Source: an uncultured Candidatus Nitrosopumilus sp. (lineage in GTDB: Archaea > Thermoproteota > Nitrososphaeria > Nitrososphaerales > Nitrosopumilaceae). Taken from it: DNA of 64,000 nucleotides. The notes below the pieces were generated by a model. That model ran no database searches, was not told the origin of the DNA, and saw only the letters and a list, made by a program, of their open reading frames with translations. Each line of letters begins with the position of its first letter. Within the stretch, counting starts at the first letter, position 1. Made by a program: the position numbers and the translations under genes. Shown piece by piece: positions 61,853 through 64,000 of this stretch. The stretch is from positions 806,001-870,000 of the forward strand of contig OX638319.1 in the NCBI GenBank assembly GCA_951812655.1, written 5' to 3'.

Positions 61853-63181
61853 ATGCAGAATGCATTTCTTCAATTGGATTCTAGTGGAATTCAAAATTCT
61901 CTTAACAGCACTGTATCAAGTTTGATTGAACAGGTAACTCCTGAATTGCCTCACACGAGTTTTGTCACTGATTTGGCATTTATCATGATAATCGGCGCTG
62001 TAATCACACTTGCATTTTTTAAAATTAAGCAGCCTTTGATCATCGGATATCTTTTTGCCGGCATGCTGATTGGTCCTCTTTCCCCGTTGTGGTCTTGGAT
62101 TCTGCCAAAAGGTGGTCCATCTGTTGACGTCTTGGACGGTGTGGGGATACTCTCGGACATATCTGCATTGAATCTTTTTGCAGAAATAGGTGTGATATTA
62201 CTTCTTTTTGTAATTGGTATAGAATTCCCTTATGCAAAAATCAAAAGCATTGGACGTGTAGCCGTTGGAGTAGGAAGTCTGGGGTTGTTTTCAACATTGG
62301 GTGTTTTGTTTTATACTGCTAGTGCTTTGGGGTTGGAATTTATGGATGCGCTGTTTATCTCGGCTGCATTATCTGTATCCAGTACTGCGATAATTGTCAA
62401 AATATTGGAGGAAATGGGTAGAATCAAAAAAGAATCCTCAATACTGATTCTTGGCATCTTGATTGTAGAGGATGTGATTGCGGTGATATTGATTTCTTCC
62501 TTGCAGTCTATTGCATTAGTTGGAACCGTATCTGTAGAATCTGTAATCGTAATTGTGTTGGTTGCAGCTGCCCTGATTGTGGGAACGTTTACCGTCGGAA
62601 CTCGTGTTATTCCTCCTTTGATTGACAGGGTTGCAGCCGCAGAACATCGAGAAATTTTACTGCTTAGTGTACTCGGACTGTGTTTTGGTTATTCTCTATT
62701 TGCAAATATCGTTGGTTTGTCAGTGGCAATCGGAGCATTTCTTGCCGGAGTCCTTGTGGCAGAATCAAAATCTGCCGAGGTAGCAAAACTGCTTTCAAGC
62801 CCTATCAAGGACATGTTCGTGGCAATATTCTTTGTTTCTGTCGGTGCATTGATGGACGTTTCACAATTGGGAGATTACATATTTGTGGCAATCGCCTTGA
62901 TTGCAGTGGCAACAGGGATGAAATTTGGTGGAAACATGATTGGAAACATCATTTTTAGACAGAAACGAGGCAAGGCGTTACGTTCTGCATTCACATTGGC
63001 TGCACCGAGGGGGGAATTCTCCATTGTAATTGTAAAAGTCGGTGTTGATATAGGTGCGGTGAGCGCATTTATGTTCCCTCTGGTGGGTATTATTTCAATT
63101 GTTACTGCTTTTCTTTCTCCCTTTTTGGTAAAGGCAGGAGACAAAATTATCCCTTCTTTGGAAGAAAAAGAAAATGTCTGA
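61853..63181 (+). CDS. CPA2-family monovalent cation:proton antiporter
   Basis: About 442 residues, nearly all membrane: 12-13 helices. It belongs to the KefB/NapA-type CPA2 group; GYLFAGMLIGPLSP near residue 64 and SVSSTAIIVKILEE with the ILIVEDVIAVI helix (near residues 200-220) are the substrate-path signatures. The conserved pair of acidic residues is reduced to one Asp in VEDV, as in KefB-type proteins. No TrkA-N regulatory domain is attached. ATG 61853 follows TTTTTAAA by 22-29 nt; a TTG five codons upstream is less likely. Confidence 0.86.
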   Translation: MQNAFLQLDSSGIQNSLNSTVSSLIEQVTPELPHTSFVTDLAFIMIIGAVITLAFFKIKQPLIIGYLFAGMLIGPLSPLWSWILPKGGPSVDVLDGVGILSDISALNLFAEIGVILLLFVIGIEFPYAKIKSIGRVAVGVGSLGLFSTLGVLFYTASALGLEFMDALFISAALSVSSTAIIVKILEEMGRIKKESSILILGILIVEDVIAVILISSLQSIALVGTVSVESVIVIVLVAAALIVGTFTVGTRVIPPLIDRVAAAEHREILLLSVLGLCFGYSLFANIVGLSVAIGAFLAGVLVAESKSAEVAKLLSSPIKDMFVAIFFVSVGALMDVSQLGDYIFVAIALIAVATGMKFGGNMIGNIIFRQKRGKALRSAFTLAAPRGEFSIVIVKVGVDIGAVSAFMFPLVGIISIVTAFLSPFLVKAGDKIIPSLEEKENV

Positions 63182-63605
63182 TGAGCTAAAGCGATTATTG
63201 GATAGGGTACATGATGGAATTACCACGTTTAATTTTGACGGGAAAGAGACTCCTTGCATTGAAGTTGATGAAAAAAAATATGATGAAATGTTATCAAAGG
63301 TAGCCGGACAGTCTTTTTCTATTAACACCGATCTGAACATTTTACAGGACGGATTGGGAAATGTTTTTGTTGAAATCCAATTGACATTTTCACGAGGAAA
63401 CATTAAAGAAAATTTTTTGGTTGATGCAAAAACAAATCTTAATTTCTTTGATTCTCTTGCAAAAACATCCATGCTTGCTCTTTCTTCCCCAAAATCCAAT
63501 TACGGAAAAGACAATGTGTTTATGATTCAATTGCCCCGACCAGAAAAAGCTCAAGACGCTCTTGATATAATTAAAAGTGCATTGATACCGAAGAATTTAG
63601 ATTAG
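63174..63605 (+). CDS. Hypothetical protein coupled to the antiporter
   Basis: A 143-residue soluble protein overlapping the antiporter stop by 8 nt, so translation is coupled. It is alpha/beta with strands around FVEIQLTFSRGNIKENFLVDAKTNLNFF. There is one cysteine and no membrane helix. I recognise no family. It could be a regulatory subunit, but this rests on position only. Confidence 0.6.
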   Translation: MSDELKRLLDRVHDGITTFNFDGKETPCIEVDEKKYDEMLSKVAGQSFSINTDLNILQDGLGNVFVEIQLTFSRGNIKENFLVDAKTNLNFFDSLAKTSMLALSSPKSNYGKDNVFMIQLPRPEKAQDALDIIKSALIPKNLD

Positions 63606-63608
63606 TGG

Positions 63609-63682
63609 TGCAGTTACCGGGATTTGAACCCGGGTCACGTACTTGGCAAGCACGAGTACTAACCAGACTGTACTATAACTGC
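63609..63682 (-). tRNA. tRNA-Gly (GCC)
   Basis: Minus-strand cloverleaf of 74 nt: acceptor GCAGTTA/TAACTGC, T arm CCGGG/CCCGG with TTCAAAT loop, anticodon stem CGTGC/GTACG with GCC in the loop. It has no intron. The terminal CCA is encoded (63606-63608), unlike the other two tRNA genes in this window. Confidence 0.94.
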
Positions 63683-63704
63683 AACTACCCTGAGAGTTGA
63701 ATTT

Positions 63705-63714
63705 GGATATTAAA
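63705..63714 (-). promoter_or_regulatory. TATA box of tRNA-Gly
   Basis: TTTAATATCC on the minus strand lies 23-32 nt upstream of the tRNA 5' end. Confidence 0.5.
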
Positions 63715-63745
63715 CTGTTTTTAACTATTTCATTCAAAATATTCC

Positions 63746-64000
63746 ATGGATGAGATTATTCTGAAAAAAATCGAACAAAAAATCCTGGATAGTGTTTCTG
63801 GAAAAGATGAAATCCATCAATTGATTGAGAAACTTTCTGATATTGATGATTCCTCTTCTTTTGCTTTGGGTGTGGTTGTGGGCAGAATTTACAACACGTT
63901 TTTCTATCAATCAAAAAGAATTCTGAATAGAAATCCAACAGAAAGTGAATTCAATGAGTTTCTGGAACTGGTTAAAATCAAAAAATCTAGTTTAGAAAAC
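63746..64000 (+). CDS. Hypothetical protein, N-terminal part (cut by window edge)
   Basis: An open frame from ATG 63746 to the right edge encodes 85 residues without a stop. It is acidic and helical at first, then contains SFALGVVVGRIYNTFFYQSKRIL, a moderately hydrophobic helix, and a basic end. No family is recognised from this part. The region between it and the tRNA-Gly promoter has AT-rich promoter-like sequence. Confidence 0.6.
   Translation, partial: MDEIILKKIEQKILDSVSGKDEIHQLIEKLSDIDDSSSFALGVVVGRIYNTFFYQSKRILNRNPTESEFNEFLELVKIKKSSLEN

Overview
The window is an AT-rich chromosomal segment of an archaeon, most likely an ammonia-oxidising Nitrososphaerota (Thaumarchaeota) of the Nitrosopumilus type. 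The assignment rests on archaeal-type information genes (L30e, L19e, L32e, L18e, L37Ae, RpoD, exosome, SBDS, Nob1, Cbf5, Pcc1, prefoldins), an F420 ligase (CofE), a fused 2-oxoacid:ferredoxin oxidoreductase, intron-containing tRNAs, many leaderless genes with a TATA element about 26 nt upstream, and frequent TTG/GTG starts. It was read by eye without database searches, so species-level placement is not claimed.

Layout. 1-371: end of a TPR protein. 447-2343: L30e-NusA-S12-S7 operon, then an intron-rich tRNA-Gln. 2518-5380: small accessory genes (Cys-cluster protein, geranylgeranyl-reductase-like flavoprotein, GNAT) and a candidate structured RNA near 4728-4872. 5472-11022: leuS and alaS. 11235-15732: dispersed L12, L10-L1 and SecE-Spt5-L11 units with an Lrp regulator between them. 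15772-17684: DtdA, MGMT, L19e and L32e. 17819-22151: PEP carboxykinase, a membrane subtilase, superoxide dismutase. 22244-25107: prefoldin alpha, FtsY with an unusual repetitive tail, ArgF. 25187-31462: the end of the large ribosomal superoperon (L18-S5-L30-L15-SecY-Adk-DUF106-Cmk-Cbf5). 31489-35537: tRNA-Ser, a GGQ release-factor-like protein, an FAD dehydrogenase and small unknowns. 35607-39705: a 2-hydroxyacid dehydrogenase, an eight-cysteine microprotein and KorAB. 39960-42306: unknowns plus CofE. 42528-46291: two tandem LeuCD-type isomerase pairs. 46269-48975: RpoD-L18e-L13-S9-nucleotidyltransferase. 49036-53804: SBDS-Rrp4-Rrp41-Rrp42-L37Ae-Pcc1-zinc ribbon-prefoldin beta-XPF-like nuclease. 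54013-57528: Nob1, NAD kinase, sulfurtransferase, ferredoxin fusion. 57583-64000: GT2 glycosyltransferase, a large coiled-coil protein, a C2H2-like microprotein behind a palindromic operator, a CPA2 antiporter, tRNA-Gly and a truncated gene.

Most of the window serves translation, ribosome assembly, RNA decay and protein targeting. Metabolic genes cover branched-chain or lysine-type isomerisation, arginine synthesis, gluconeogenesis, 2-oxoacid oxidation and F420. The leads most worth following are the candidate structured RNA at 4728-4872, the palindrome-controlled 35-residue zinc-finger-like protein at 61488, the GGQ protein lacking decoding motifs at 32189, the tRNA-Gln with two introns, the FtsY tail, and the broken-up L11/L1/L10/L12 cluster.
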